Below are positions 36,611-49,428 of a stretch of DNA of 64,000 nt, one piece after another. Location: positions 558,001 to 622,000 of the forward strand of contig NW_019154044.1 of assembly GCF_001653235.2 (NCBI RefSeq). Reading direction: 5' to 3'. This DNA comes from Pochonia chlamydosporia 170 (taxonomy: Eukaryota; Ascomycota; Sordariomycetes; Hypocreales; Clavicipitaceae). Every line of letters starts with the position of its first letter. Position 1 is the first letter of the stretch. A program made the position numbers and the translations under genes. The notes beneath the pieces are model-generated. The model saw only the letters and a program-made list of their open reading frames with translations, ran no database searches and was not told the DNA's origin.

Positions 36611-38616
36611 GCACTTCATAGTCAGGGCCGGCGACGCTGCAAATGTCTCATTGTGATTTACATTCATGCCCACCGAGTCAAGATGCATTGCTGTCCTGCA
36701 AGACACCTCCAGCACGTGTAACACGTGTAGTAGGGTCATACGAAACGTGAGCTTGCCCTGCCCGCGGGTCGCATAGTTGCCAGCCCATCCTATCGCCGTG
36801 CGGTACAGTACAGTGGTTGAGTGGTTGCAGAGGAAACATACTTTACCGGCGACACCGAAGGTGACAAAGCTTGGTGGTGTGGGCAGGGATGGATGGGACT
36901 GGATGGATTGAGTGAGAGATGGAAGCTTCTACCGCCCTTCGATTCGGCTTCCATTTACCTTCTATGCTTTGGGCTTTGAGTTTGTCCCCCGTACGCATCC
37001 TTGGATGTGCCCGATTTTTAACTGCATTGGGTTAGGAGGGTGCACACCTACCAAACCAACGGCATTTTGTACATGTCGCACAGAAAACTAGTTGGCTGTT
37101 GTTTTTGTTTGTTTTAAAAAAAGCAAAGAAATTGAATAGACGTTGGTTCTTTGGACGGGGGGAAGGTCCAACGCCAGCCCAGTGTTCTAGCGCCCCACCT
37201 CTTGCAGATTGGGATGCAGTATGATTGGCAGAGTGATACAAAATGCGGGGCTTGCACGCGGAGGGGGTGTGCACGCGTATGATTGGCTGATGGCCGCCAC
37301 TTATCATTTTTTTTTCTGTCTCCCCCCTTCCCAATGCCGGCTTGGGCATGTAAGGTGAGGAGTTGGCCTAGACGGAGCACAGGGACGGCGATTGGCAAGC
37401 CATGGTTCCCACTCGAGGCACTAGAAGCCGAAGAAGCTTGAGGCCTTTGGTGAAAAACGTGGCAGAACAGTGGGGGGAAATACAGGGGCGCTTTGACGGT
37501 GTGAAAAGTGTGCGTACTGTGTGCGTGTGTTGGAGTTGAGTTTGGGAGGGAACTAGACTACGGTGAGGCAGAGGCAGCATCTTAGCCGTTGCACTAATGG
37601 GTGAGGGAGTAAAAGTAAAAGCTGGCGCTCAGCATTGAAAGCTATGTGTGTCTGCCAAAGGGACGGCATATGCCGACAGTTTGCTTTTGGAGAGGAACGC
37701 ACAGTGCCAAGTGGGCGACGAGGCTGACGCCAGCGCTGGTGGAGATGAGAGCTGAAGAAGGTTGAGGAAGATGGACAGACCGGGCGTGGTATTGATTGAT
37801 GTCTTGGTTTGGGGGCAGGTAGCAATTCAAGGCTGGGAAATGAAGTGCTGTAATTGAGAGTCTGAAGTTTCTCCAAGACTTTCCTAATCCGCGCGAGAAT
37901 ATCCTCCGGCGAGAGGGAGACTGATTAGAATGATTATCATGTGACGTATGGTAGTGCTCAACATGGCCGTGCGCGAGACAGATTGAAGTTGGAAAGCTGG
38001 AGTGAGGGTTGCAATCAAGTTCAAGTCTGGTAAAGTGAGGTCAAATCTCCAGCGGGCTTGTGTGAGACTAAAACACTGAATCAATGGGCTTCAGAAATAG
38101 CGCTGTTTCGGCCAACTGACCTGGAGTCAACGGCCAACCCAACAGACACTTCTGTCCTAGACAGTGACAAGAAGCCCGCTAGAAGCCCTCTTGGAATGCG
38201 CGCTGGTGGATAAAGGATAGAGAAGATCAGTCGCCGGCCGTTACATGTGGCTGTAGCAACTAGCCACAAGTGTGTAGGCCGTCCAGTCTCGTAGGTAGAT
38301 TGCCTGATCAAGGTGAAATACATCAACCAAGCAGATGAAGCGCGCTCCTCGTGCAGATTAGCCAAATCGAGAGGATGCATGAGCCGGCCAATCCGTCATG
38401 TTGCCGCGCGGTGTATGGTACAGTGCGCTTGTTCCTTGATTCCTCGATTCTTCCATGCCCTTGTCTAGTCGCGGGGTAGTATCCAGTATCCAGGGGCAAA
38501 ACATGGTGCAGTAGATCAGTTGTCATGGATTTTGTAGGCAACGTAGGGTATCGTTTGGTGTTGGGTGCAGCGCGGGTAAGCTAGCAAGGAAGTTTCAGTC
38601 TGTTAGCTTGATGACT

Positions 38617-38637
38617 GCATTTGCATTTGCATTTGCA
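38617..38637. repeat. tandem hexamer GCATTT
   Basis: About three and a half copies of gcattt in intergenic DNA. Confidence 0.8.
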
Positions 38638-38653
38638 ATTGCGTGGGATGTGA

Positions 38654-38672
38654 TGCTGTGCTGTGCTGTGCC
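38654..38672. repeat. tandem pentamer GCTGT
   Basis: Three to four copies of gctgt in intergenic DNA, 17 bp after the GCATTT run. Confidence 0.75.
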
Positions 38673-41193
38673 GTCGGCTTTGCAGCGAGCAGCAAGGGTC
38701 GGATATTCTTGACCGACCAACTACCGATGGAGGCGAATTGGGCTCGGGGACATGTCGGCGAGCATTGATGGTATTCAGACCGGGCGATTATGGTGTAGTG
38801 GGCAGGCTGGTGAGGGAATTCTGAGATGCGGCATTCTGTGTTTGGTTCAATTTTTTCGATTGATCTGCCAACACTTGGAGGGAAGGAGCTCCAAAGGCTC
38901 TGGTTGGCTGTGGAGTCTGGTGAGGCGCCTCGACTTGGTACTTTGTGGCAAGTGTGTAGTACCTCGATACAAATTCAAGAGTCAATACTGTACGGATACC
39001 AGGTGAGGGACTGGAGAAAGAAAATAGCCTACCGCCACCAAAAAAGGAAAGCCACAACCCATGAACAAGACGGCGGATACCACTCGTAGGATGTAGTATG
39101 GAGTACACCCTTCTACTCCTGCTTCACGATGTCTGATGTGCTGTATGTATGTACGCGTGTATTCTGGAGCATCGTCAATGTGTTATTTTTACAATCCATT
39201 CATGTCTATTTTAATCGATTCGCGAATGGCTGTGTTCTGAAAATAGATGCATGTGCCGCCAAGCCGACCTCCAGGCTGCCGTCAATTGCTCCCATTGAGA
39301 CGACAAGCGCTGTATTGTAGTGCACACAGGAGGGTATGGCGGGGCACTCGGTGGCCAGAGCGCTGTGAGGGCGCTGAAGGGGCGCTGTACTGTGGTGCAC
39401 TGCACTGTAACTGCGCTAGACCTAACACTCAAGACCTGTACCTAAGGCCAAGTCTGGTACCTGGCCGCACAGTCATTCAATCAAGTGTATTCAATGTTGA
39501 AGGATGGCATTGATTGATGGAATGGAATCACATTCATCATGCATCAACACCAAGTCGCAAGTCAAGTCCGGTCTCGCACCTTCAAACAGGCTGAATCTGC
39601 CGTCGAGCATGGCATCATGATGATGTTGGTTGCTTGCCGTTTCCAATGCATCCCTGTACCTGTACTTATTGTACTCACACGTACATATACAATCACCTTC
39701 CAACAAATATAAGCATCCTTCTCCGTACACTAACCTATGAGTACATTCATCCTCAGGTTCTACACCCAGCATAAACTCAGCATAAACTCAGCGAATCCAA
39801 AACACAACATCTGCACCCCATCAATCCAACCAACTCCTCCACGTCCATCTAGATCCCTCACAACCCATCACAGTCCAAACACTGTCCAAACCCATCTGTA
39901 CCAACCGCCATCCATCCGCCAAAAGAAAAACACACAAAAAAAAGAGAAAAACCAAAAAAACGCCATCGAAGCCCGCTAGAATCCCAATCGAAGAAACTAG
40001 TCCTCTCACCCAACCAACCATTTCCCCCCCTTCAACGCCCACAGCCCGCATGCATGGCCAGGAGTCAAGATGCATAATGTGGCTCCCCCCGTCTCTGCTG
40101 TCCCTGGTCTGTCTTCTGCATTCTGTAGGCTAGGTTCACCGAATTGCAGCAGACTTTGCACTTCAAACCGTTAGCTCTGGCGGGCGACTAGTAGCGGACA
40201 TGACGCCGACGTGACATTTGCGCTTGAAACGGGCAAGGAGCGTATTTTCTTTGGACTTGCACACGGGAGCCACAGACGGGGACGTCGGTATTTCTTGCGA
40301 ATGCTACTCTGCTCTGCTACTCTGTGCTTGTAGGGGAGGCATGTACTTTGCCATTGCGGCACAGATCTTGGTTCTGGCTTGATGTGTTCGATACGCCCCC
40401 TCCATCTTGGGCCTGATGTGCGGTTGTACAGAGTACCAAGTTCGCAGCTTTTGTGGGAGGCAAGAGATGCATCTGGCATTTTGGGCTGCTGCACGGGCCA
40501 GCGTGGACAATGATGAGGACATGTTCCCCTGGGCTAAGTATAGTATTCGACAATGGGATTGCTGAATTGAGGCATTTACGGCACCATTGTGAATACATCA
40601 GCCAGGAGAGGCAATACTGTTCTAAATGCCTTCAACAATTGCAATCAGCTGCTATACTTAGACACGCTCTTCAACGAATACTATCTGGATGGTTGACTGC
40701 TTCCCTAGTGTCCAGCCTCTGAATTGACTTCGATACTGTCGTCTGCACACAGCCACATAATCCAAGACAGATCAAATGTCACTGTCAATTCAACCCCAAC
40801 CAAGCGCCTGACTCCAAGTGCCACACAACGCCCAAATAGTCACTCTCCTTCACTCATTCAACAGTTCAACCGTTGCCATCCATGCCGCCTGTTCACATTG
40901 ATCCAAGTCCAACCCACAAATCTTCAAACAGTCTGCCAACCCTCCTGTGCCAGACAACACCACTATCCCCTTTCCAGTGGCAACTACCTCCCATCACACT
41001 GAAAAATGTCTTGTGCCACATGGCTTTTTCCCTGCAATATGTGCAGTGCTAAAAGCGCCGCATCGTAACACTGTCGTACCGTGCGTATCGTCCTGTGCTG
41101 AATACGTAAATGCGCCACGCTTGTCGCCCGGCTTCGGCTTCTCCCATGCTGGAAACCCCCCATCTTTCTTCCATGTCGGCACTCCAATCCATG

Positions 41194-43600
41194 TACTCCG
41201 TACTGCACTCCATACAAATACGTGTAGGCCCGAATCTCTGCCCTCATCAATCCCACTCGGGATATCACGGCACTTCTCAACAACTCAAACCCTGACTGAC
41301 CGAAAGCTGACCAAGAAAGCAACTGCATCTGCTTGCACCATCCCCATCCCCTGCCCCAACTCCTGCAGTGACCCCTCAACCGTCAACGCCTACTTGAAAT
41401 CCATGCCATGGCGTGGGTTCGGTTTGCACCTTGCAGCATCAGAGACACGCATGCGCCACCATGCAAGCCCGTCCCTCATGCCGTACTTTGAAACTGTCAC
41501 CATGACGCCTGGTCACTGCACAAGATGGACTTGCCCGACAATCTTCCTCCTCCTTTTCCCCCTCCAGGGCTAGGCCCGGCTGTCGATACTTTTTGTCTGC
41601 AAGGTTCCGGGGTGCAGCAAAAGAAATGGAGACTCGATAATAACAAGGCAGAGTACGCGGCTTAACTGCAGCTGCCTCTGCCTCCGCCTCAGCGTATTTT
41701 GTATTGTACGCAGTACGGAGTACATTGATACAGTATGCTCGCGCTCATGACACTCACAGATACCGGAACAGCGGAATCCTCGTTCCTATACTCCGTAATG
41801 CCGCACAAAAGGATCGTCTTGGTGTTGTCCCGTCACTACTCCGCTGTACTCCGGGTGGGAAGTTGCTGCCAAACAAGAAACCTCCTCGTTATGTCAATTC
41901 GTAGATACCACGCGACGCCGGGAAATAAAGAACCCCGTCTCCCGGTTTCGAATGGATACCTAATTTACTCCGTGAATGACTGTAGTATTAGTCGCTGTCA
42001 ATCAAGTTGACAAGGTAACAGATTGCGGATCAGGCCACCACGGATATGCCACCATCGCCAATGCCAGTCCAGCTGGACCTCATTTGATACCATTAATGCA
42101 CCGTTGAGCCGTACCCCCGTTCCTGTCACTCAGTCGAGATTCCGGGGTACAGGGGCCCAGCGATCATCCGCCATCTCGAAGCCTTCTTCTGCTTCTGTGA
42201 CATTCACTCCCATCGTCAACAACCCAACCCGACCGCCGACCTGCAGTGGTTCGTCACCCGCCCAGCAAATCTTGATCCGCATCTGAGAGACTGTCTCTGT
42301 TGCAGTTCCTAGTCGGTTCTCATGGATGGTCCGTGGTCCCGTGTGCCGTGTTGGCAAGCTCGACTATTGACAATGGCGCATCATCTCCTCCTCTCCAATC
42401 CCCATCCTCTTCCATACTCCCAGCCATACATGATACAGCACTCGGTGCAATACAAACGCACACATGCACATTTGCGCCTCAGCTCCGGCCGCCACTCCGG
42501 CGTGTTCTTTACTTGATGGCAGCAGTTTGTGTGGTGTGTGATGGCCGAACGCCGTCGGACCCTCTGCTATGGTGACGAATAACCAGACCGGGACGAAGCC
42601 GTCTACAGTGGCTTCGACCCCAAAATTGATTGGACCAACCCGAGTCCAGTCCCGCCAAAGGCTTTCTTGCTGTGCAAAAGGAGGTGAAGCGGAAAACATC
42701 GTCATCGTCGGCCCGTTAGGATTTCCTATTTCTGGCAATCGTCGCCCCGTGCTTCTCAGCTGAGCTCCCACCTGGCGGAGCTAGAGCTTGGCCATTGCGC
42801 AACTCGAAGCATTCGCTTACACGCTTTTTGTATGATCACGCACATCCAGAACGAAGGGTGCATGCCAGCATGGGGTCTCAACAGACAGACCAGGGGAGAA
42901 TCACACCAGACTTGGACCTTGACCATGCAGGGCTCTGGTTCAGCCCCGCCTTGACCACTCTCCAGCCACGCCATGCAAGAACTAGCAGTAGCTGTCGATC
43001 AGGAGACCCATTGGACGAGACACAAATTCGAAACCTGTCAACCAACGGCTGCCCAGTCCAGCCTGGCAATCTGACCCTCTCTGATACCTGAGCAGGCGGT
43101 ATGGAGTCAATGGACTGTAGTGCACTTCAACGCGACTCCTCGCCCCGTCCACTGTAGGGTTCCACTTCCCGAAAGAAAGCCTCCGTCGGCAAATGAGGTG
43201 CTCGTCAGCCAGTCGCTGCACTCTGAGACAGGGGAGGGGTGGAAAGAAAGCCCTTGGTTCAAATCGTCTTGTGCCTTCAACGGCGATGGGAGAATGTGCC
43301 CAACTCTTCAAAATCAATTGCCGTTCCGCCATCATTGCCGTTGAACCGCAACGTCGTATTGACTATTGCAATTTGTTTGTGGCGGCCCGCTCCCTTGGAC
43401 AGCAACCCTGAGTTTCGTGCGCAATACGGGACTTGTGCGACGACCAGTATCCATGATGATGGGGAGTGACTGAGTTCAACTTTCACCACAAAGGCCGTAC
43501 TCCATTGCAGACTATGTGGAGTCAGTCCATCAAGTGCCTGTGAGTGTGAGTGGGCTCAACTGACAACCCGATCACTTCCCTAGGTACAGAGTACTCCGTA
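41194..43600. repeat. dispersed 9-mer TACTCCGTA / TACGGAGTA, downstream set
   Basis: Exact copies begin at 41194, 41714, 41789 and 43592. Near matches are common around them (tactccgtg near 41956, gtactccattg near 43498). The span covers the group, not a continuous element. Confidence 0.7.
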
Positions 43601-46010
43601 CAGAGTTCAGAGGACGGAGTGCTTGACCGACAATTTAGATGCATATTTTCTCATGTGTGATATTGCAGACCGCATTAAAGAAATAAAGTGGATTGTGTTG
43701 CAGAAATTTGGCGTGTGGATTCAGCCTGGACTGCTGTTGTGGTCGTTGTCAGTCCTCCAGCCTCCCAGCGGCCCTACAAAGTCCCAACCAGTAACCAATG
43801 TAACAGATATCTTGCTCAAAACGCCGAGGGCACAAACTGGCGGCTCATGTACTTCCTGTGGATCTCGAACAAGGGTCTCGGGCGTGATAATTGTGCTCAA
43901 TATTCCGACATGGCATTCGGAGCCTTTCTTCAACCAACTTGGCGGATTGGGTTATGCTCGGCGACATGTATGTAACAATACCCGCAGAATGCCGAGACCA
44001 TGCCAACGTTTCTTTCCTCTAGCTCCCCTGTTTAAATGCTCAAGCGGGCCGCAGTGTGGAATCTTCAATCCGTTCCTCTTGTCACGACGGCGTCAAACGT
44101 TGCCAGAAAGCCAAGTGTTGGTGGATCCCACGAAAGGGGCGTCAAAGGACAGAAGTGGATGCCGCTGATTGTGGACAATGTGGATGTTGATGCGTTGGAA
44201 ATCTCAACTGTGCCTGTCCTTGTCCTTTCTCCATCAGCAGATGGGTCCTTTGAGCAGCCTTGTCGGTGGGACAACATCGCCACAAAGGAGGCAGAGGATA
44301 ACAGGTTGCCTGTGGATGGAAGGCATCGTGATTCAATCGGAGACAACCCACCTGTAGAGACTATCCATGTGCCAAAACGTACATCATCTCCGCTCTGTCA
44401 GCCACCTCATCTACACATGAATGAGGGGAATATTCAAGCTGAGTGTCGCGGATTAGAAGGGAATGGAGGGGGCGTGTGATCTGCTTCAGACAGGAGGTGA
44501 ATGCTTGTTTGACAGGTCGAGGCCAGGAAGGAACCGGTTGCTGTGGACGCCCATGTGATGTTGCCAGAGGATATTGTTGAGTGATCCAAGTTAGCTCCAA
44601 CAAGGGAGTTTGTTGCAGATGAAGACATTCGCTAGTCAGACTGGTCTCATGTTGTAATTTGTCCTTTGCAACCGAGTTGTGTATTGCGGTGGCCACCATC
44701 TCTTGGTCCATGAGGGAGTGCTTCCAGGAACTGTGTTGGATGACTGCAACTTGACGCTCCCCAGTTTCTCGCCGGTGGAATAGTGACAAACTGTGGCATA
44801 TAAAACCCCCACGAAAATGGTCCCTATATTGTGGGCACAATGTGGACAAGTGATGTATCTCCTGGAGCACAGTTTCAAAGATCTCGCATCGTGCAAATGT
44901 CTGCATTGCATAGATCGATCTCTCCGCTGCATCAAGATCTTGCTATCATGATTCAATACCCTAGGCACCGGTCAAACAATAGATGGAAATCTCCACGGGA
45001 GGGGATGTTGTCAGTCGTACTCTAGCCTCTTGGCCGCGGGGAAGCACCAAGATCGCAGCAACCTCGAACCCTCGCTAAGTGGCCCATATTCTCCGATGGA
45101 CAATGGCGTGATGCCGCATGATGCCATCGCGTTGACTCGCTCGCAGTGGGGAAGGGAGGATTTCTCAGATCTGTGGTTCCGTCCTGTAGGCGTTTGCTTG
45201 ACTCCGATGTCCATTTGCGGACACAACTCAGACCATCCAATGGTCAGTTCTCTCAAGGGAGTATACATGTCTGGTCTTCCCGGTGGTCAACGCTCAAAGG
45301 CTCGCCTCATCGAGCGTCACGGATAAAATGACACATGGTCATGATCTGAGGGCGACCCGGTCCGTGGATGAATCCACTCTTCCCGCCGCGATTTTGGGCC
45401 ATCCGTTGACCTTGGCCCGGACACTTGCTCCATTCAGCCGACGACGTGAGGCCGGGCGAGATCACATATCGGCTCCGCGATTTTCTTCCAAGTTCGGTTG
45501 GTGGAAGTGTTTTGATCCTTGTTTAGGGGCGGGATTTCACTTCTGTGGAAGTTGTCAGCGTAAAGGAAGATTGGCACCAATACAAAGGGGAGATCCGGCA
45601 AGTGCCACATGACCAACCTATAGTCCTTTGGTGCTTCACATCGTAATGGATTGCTTACTCCTCCATCGTAACTTCGGAAAATGCCTCCGTCTCGAGGAGT
45701 TGGCGCTGAGAGGTACATGTATATGTCGTTGGCGGGATGATATGTGTCCGGGCGGCTTTTCCTCTGGCTGTCCGCCCGGGGAGTGTCGGACGAGATTGTT
45801 GTCCTCACTTCACTTGCCCCTCTTCAAGACCAAGTCGTTCCTTCCCGCTTGCCCGCGAGTGCAAAACGCGACAGCGGAACGTCGTCCCGATATCGCCGGC
45901 GTTGCCGCTCCCTTGATTGGTTAATCCGTCGGTAGAATCGTGGCTAAACCAGTCAAACTCGGGTAAAATGTATACCGAAGTTTAGCCGACCGGGCGACAT
46001 CCCGCTGGAA

Positions 46011-46038
46011 GTGGGGTACTTGGGTTACAAACGTGGGG
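46011..46038 (+). promoter_or_regulatory. paired CreA-type carbon-repression sites
   Basis: Two GTGGGG hexamers (46011-46016 and 46033-46038), both matching the 5'-SYGGRG-3' consensus, lie 17 bp apart about 510 bp before the beta-glucosidase start. Close pairs are the arrangement most effective for CreA in Aspergillus. Short motifs occur often by chance, so this is only suggestive. Confidence 0.3.
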
Positions 46039-46551
46039 TTTCTCTCATATTGGTGTCATTTATGGCCATGGGAATTGATTAGATTTCCCCGAAATCTCCA
46101 ACTTGGCATCGTCCTGTAGCCTAAAACGTGATGCTAAGCATCAATATTCAAGGGTCCAGAGGGGCTAGATTACTGTTTCGTTTTCCTTTGAGACTGTGTC
46201 CTCCCACCTATGTTGGCATTTCCCCGATCGCTATAGGGTTTGGTCGGCCCGTCAATGCGTGATGATGTGTATTTGTGACCGTGTAACCAACTCGTCCGTA
46301 CTTAATCTACAACCTCCCCCCATTCCAATGTTGGACGTACTTAATTCTTTTTGCTTATACATGCCTTGACCGGTCCTTCTTTGTAAAAGTTTGTCAGGGT
46401 AGACGTAAGATCACACGTGTACCCATCTGCGGAACTTGGAGTCAAAGGCAGGTCCAACCGGCACAACCGACAAGATTCTTTGACCTTTAAACCTGAAGTT
46501 TAAACAAAAACTCCTTTACATTTGGGAATCAGCACTACCGCATCTGTAATA

Positions 46552-49156
46552 ATGGCAGATATCAATGTTGAAGAAGTGCTGAAGAAGCTCACATTGGCCG
46601 AAAAGGTCGACCTGCTGGCAGGTAAGTGGTTTGCACAAGTCATAATATGTCCCGAACAATTTAGCCAAATAAGGAGCTTGGTATCCCACATAGTTTTGGC
46701 AAGATTGCTTACATCTCAACTCAGGTATCGACTTTTGGCACACAAAAGCCCTCCCAAAACATGGCATCCCCTCACTTCGCATGTCTGATGGTCCCAACGG
46801 TGTAAGAGGCACAAAGTTCTTCAATGGCGTCCCCTCAGCATGTTTCCCGTGCGGCACAGCACTCGGATCTACCTTTAACCAGGAGCTTCTTCAAGAGGCA
46901 GGCAAAAAGATGGGAGAAGAAGCGCTTGCAAAGAGTGCGCACATCATTCTTGGCCCGACAATCAACATGCAGAGATCTCCTCTGGGAGGCCGCGGCTTCG
47001 AGTCCATTGGCGAGGATCCATTCCTGGCTGGACTTGGTGCCGCTGCTCTCGTCCGGGGCATTCAGAGCACTGGTGTACAAGCCGCCATAAAGCACTTTCT
47101 ATGTAACGATCAGGAGGACAAGCGAATGGGTGTTCAGAGCATTGTTACTGAGCGAGCATTGCGTGAGATTTACGCTCTTCCATTTCAGTTGACTGTGCGG
47201 GACGCCAAGCCAGGTGCCTTTATGACAGCCTACAATGGCATCAATGGCATAATGTGCAGCGAGAATCCCAAGTATCTGGATGGTATGCTTCGAAAGGAGT
47301 GGGGATGGGAGGGTCTCGTCATGAGTGACTGGTATGGAACGTATAGCACAACTCCGGCCGTCGTCGCCGGTCTCGATCTGGAGATGCCAGGCCCAGCTCG
47401 TTTCCGTGGCGAGGCCCTCAAGTTTAATGCCTCCACCAACAAGCCGTTCACTCATGTCATTGACGAACGTGTTCGTGCTGTCTTGCGGCTTGTCAAGAAG
47501 GTTTCTGGACTAGGAATTAAGGAGTTTGGTCCGGAAAGGGAAGTGAATACCCCCGAGACGGCTGCTCTGCTCCGAAAAATTGGCAACGAGAGCATCGTCC
47601 TACTCAAAAACGAGAACAACGTCTTGCCGTTGAAAAAGGATAAAAAGACCTTGGTCATTGGTCCAAATGCCAAAACAGCAACTTACCACGGTGGTGGCTC
47701 GGCAGCCCTGCCCGCATATTATGCGGTAACTCCGTACGACGGTATTTCTGAGAAGCTGGGCTCTGCTCCCGCTTACACTGTTGGAGCCTATACTCATCGT
47801 TTCCTCCCTCTTCTTGGTCCTCAATGCACCGACCCCAATGGCAAGCAAGGCATGCGATGGACTGTCTACAACCAGCCTCCAGGTACCCCCAACCGCCAGT
47901 CTGTCGACACGCTGTACTTCAGTAAGACGGAGATGCACCTTGTTGACTACAGCAACCCCAAGGTAGCAGACATATGGTACGCCGACATGGAAGGCTCTTT
48001 GGTAGCAGAGGAAGACTGCACCTATGAGTTGGGAGTCGTCGTATCTGGAACAGCCAAGGCGTTCGTCAACGATAAGCTCATTGTAGACAATGCGACAAAG
48101 CAGGTTGCTGGAGATGCCTTCTTCGGGGCAGCTACACGTGAGGAAAGAGGTCTCGTTGAGTTGAAGAAGGGCGAAACTTACAACTTCCGCATCGAATTCG
48201 GGTCTGCACCTACTTTTACACTCAAGGGCGATGCCTATGTACCTGGCCACGGATCTCTCCGCGTCGGTGGATGCAAGGTGATTGATGATCAAGAGGAAAT
48301 CAAGAAATCTGTCCAGTTAGCCAAAGAGCACGACCAAGTCATCATCTGCGCCGGCCTAAACTCTGATTGGGAGACCGAAGGTGCTGACCGAGCCAGCATG
48401 AAGCTGCCCGGTGTTCTGGACGAGCTAATCGCCCAAGTTGCCGCAGCTAACCCAAATACTGCCGTCGTCATGCAGACCGGCACACCTGAGGAGATGCCAT
48501 GGCTTGCGCAAACTCCTGCTGTTGTTCAGGCTTGGTATGGAGGCAACGAGACGGGTAACTGCATTGCTGACATCTTGTTCGGTGATGCCAATCCCTCTGG
48601 AAAGCTGTCCCTCAGCTTCCCCAAGAAACTGCAGGATGTACCGGCCTTCCTCAACTACCGCACCGAGGCGGGGCGAACTCTGTATGGAGAAGACGTATAC
48701 GTCGGATACCGATACTACGAGTTTGCGGAGCGTGAAGTCAATTTCCCCTTTGGCCACGGGCTCTCTTATACCACCTTTACATTCTCCGATCTGTCAGTTA
48801 CCTCCACGGATGGCAAGGTGACGGCAACGTTGAAAATAAAGAATACTGGAGCTATCAAGGGCTCCGAAGTTGCCCAGATGTACATCCAGCCTAAGCAGGC
48901 AGCCAAGATAAATCGCCCTGTCAAAGAACTCCGCGGTTTCACCAAGGTTGAGCTCGATGCTGGCGAAACCAAGACCGTCACCATCAGCGAACTGGAGAAA
49001 TACGCAGCCGCATACTGGGACGAGGAACGGGACCAGTGGTGCGTCGAGGCTGGCGAATATGACGTTATCGTCAGCGACAGCAGCGCTCTTACAGATGGAA
49101 AAGTTGTCAAGGCTTCATTCAAGGTTGGCGAGTCGTACTGGTGGAATGGGGTTTAG
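46552..49156 (+). CDS. GH3 beta-glucosidase with PA14 insert, intracellular
   Basis: Two exons (46552-46621, 46725-49156) encode 833 residues. There is no signal peptide; the protein begins MADINVEEVLKKLTLAEKVD, so it acts inside the cell. The GH3 N-terminal barrel shows SDGPNGVRG, KHFLCNDQEDKRMG and the nucleophile motif VMSDWYGTYS (Asp225). After the ESIVLLKNENNVLPL linker comes a PA14-like insert (roughly residues 400-540), then the second domain with SDWETEGADR carrying the acid/base glutamate (near residue 573-575), and a C-terminal fibronectin-III-like domain (FPFGHGLSYTTF, VKELRGFTKVEL). Architecture and length match Kluyveromyces marxianus BglI-type enzymes, whose nucleophile is also Asp225 by my recollection. 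Role: hydrolysis of imported cellobiose or other aryl/alkyl beta-glucosides. Its 3' end converges with the DUF2306 gene 272 bp away. Confidence 0.95.
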
Positions 49157-49428
49157 ATTGATCGCTAAGCACACGCATTGTTCATTCAAGCAAGGCTATC
49201 CAACGAAAGGAACACTAGTGGTATGACTTATGACTGTTGAATTTTATCAAATACGCAGTATCTCTCATTTGTGCCAAGTGTTTGTGAACCCAGATTAATC
49301 CCAGAAATGACTCCAGCGCGCCACCCGCCCCTTGGTTCCCATCATCAAATCGTGTAGCCCAAGGTATACTCCTACCATGTACGAGCTTGTGATAGCTGTA
49401 GTATACTACGAGAACCCGTAGCCGACGA

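Larger units (their letters stand above)
35073..46551. other. 11.5-kb gene-poor tract downstream of the bZIP gene
   Basis: No supported gene. Open frames up to about 200 codons exist, but they overlap in several frames and show no domain. The tract holds four exact TACTCCGTA/TACGGAGTA copies (41194, 41714, 41789, 43592), a 76-bp imperfect tandem duplication, several short tandem repeats and, at its end, the promoter of the beta-glucosidase gene. A Cys-rich frame near 44085 is discussed under rejected items. Confidence 0.5.

Noticed and set aside
40947..41573. A 208-codon plus-strand frame
   Set aside because: No recognisable domain, overlapped by comparable frames on both strands, and its region contains intergenic repeat motifs.
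44036..44479. A Cys-rich frame near 44085 (SCHDGVKRCQKAKC) resembling a Zn2Cys6 start
   Set aside because: The cysteine spacing does not match C-x2-C-x6-C, the frame stops after about 40 codons, and the adjoining long frame is in a different phase. It could be a relic, but the evidence is too weak.
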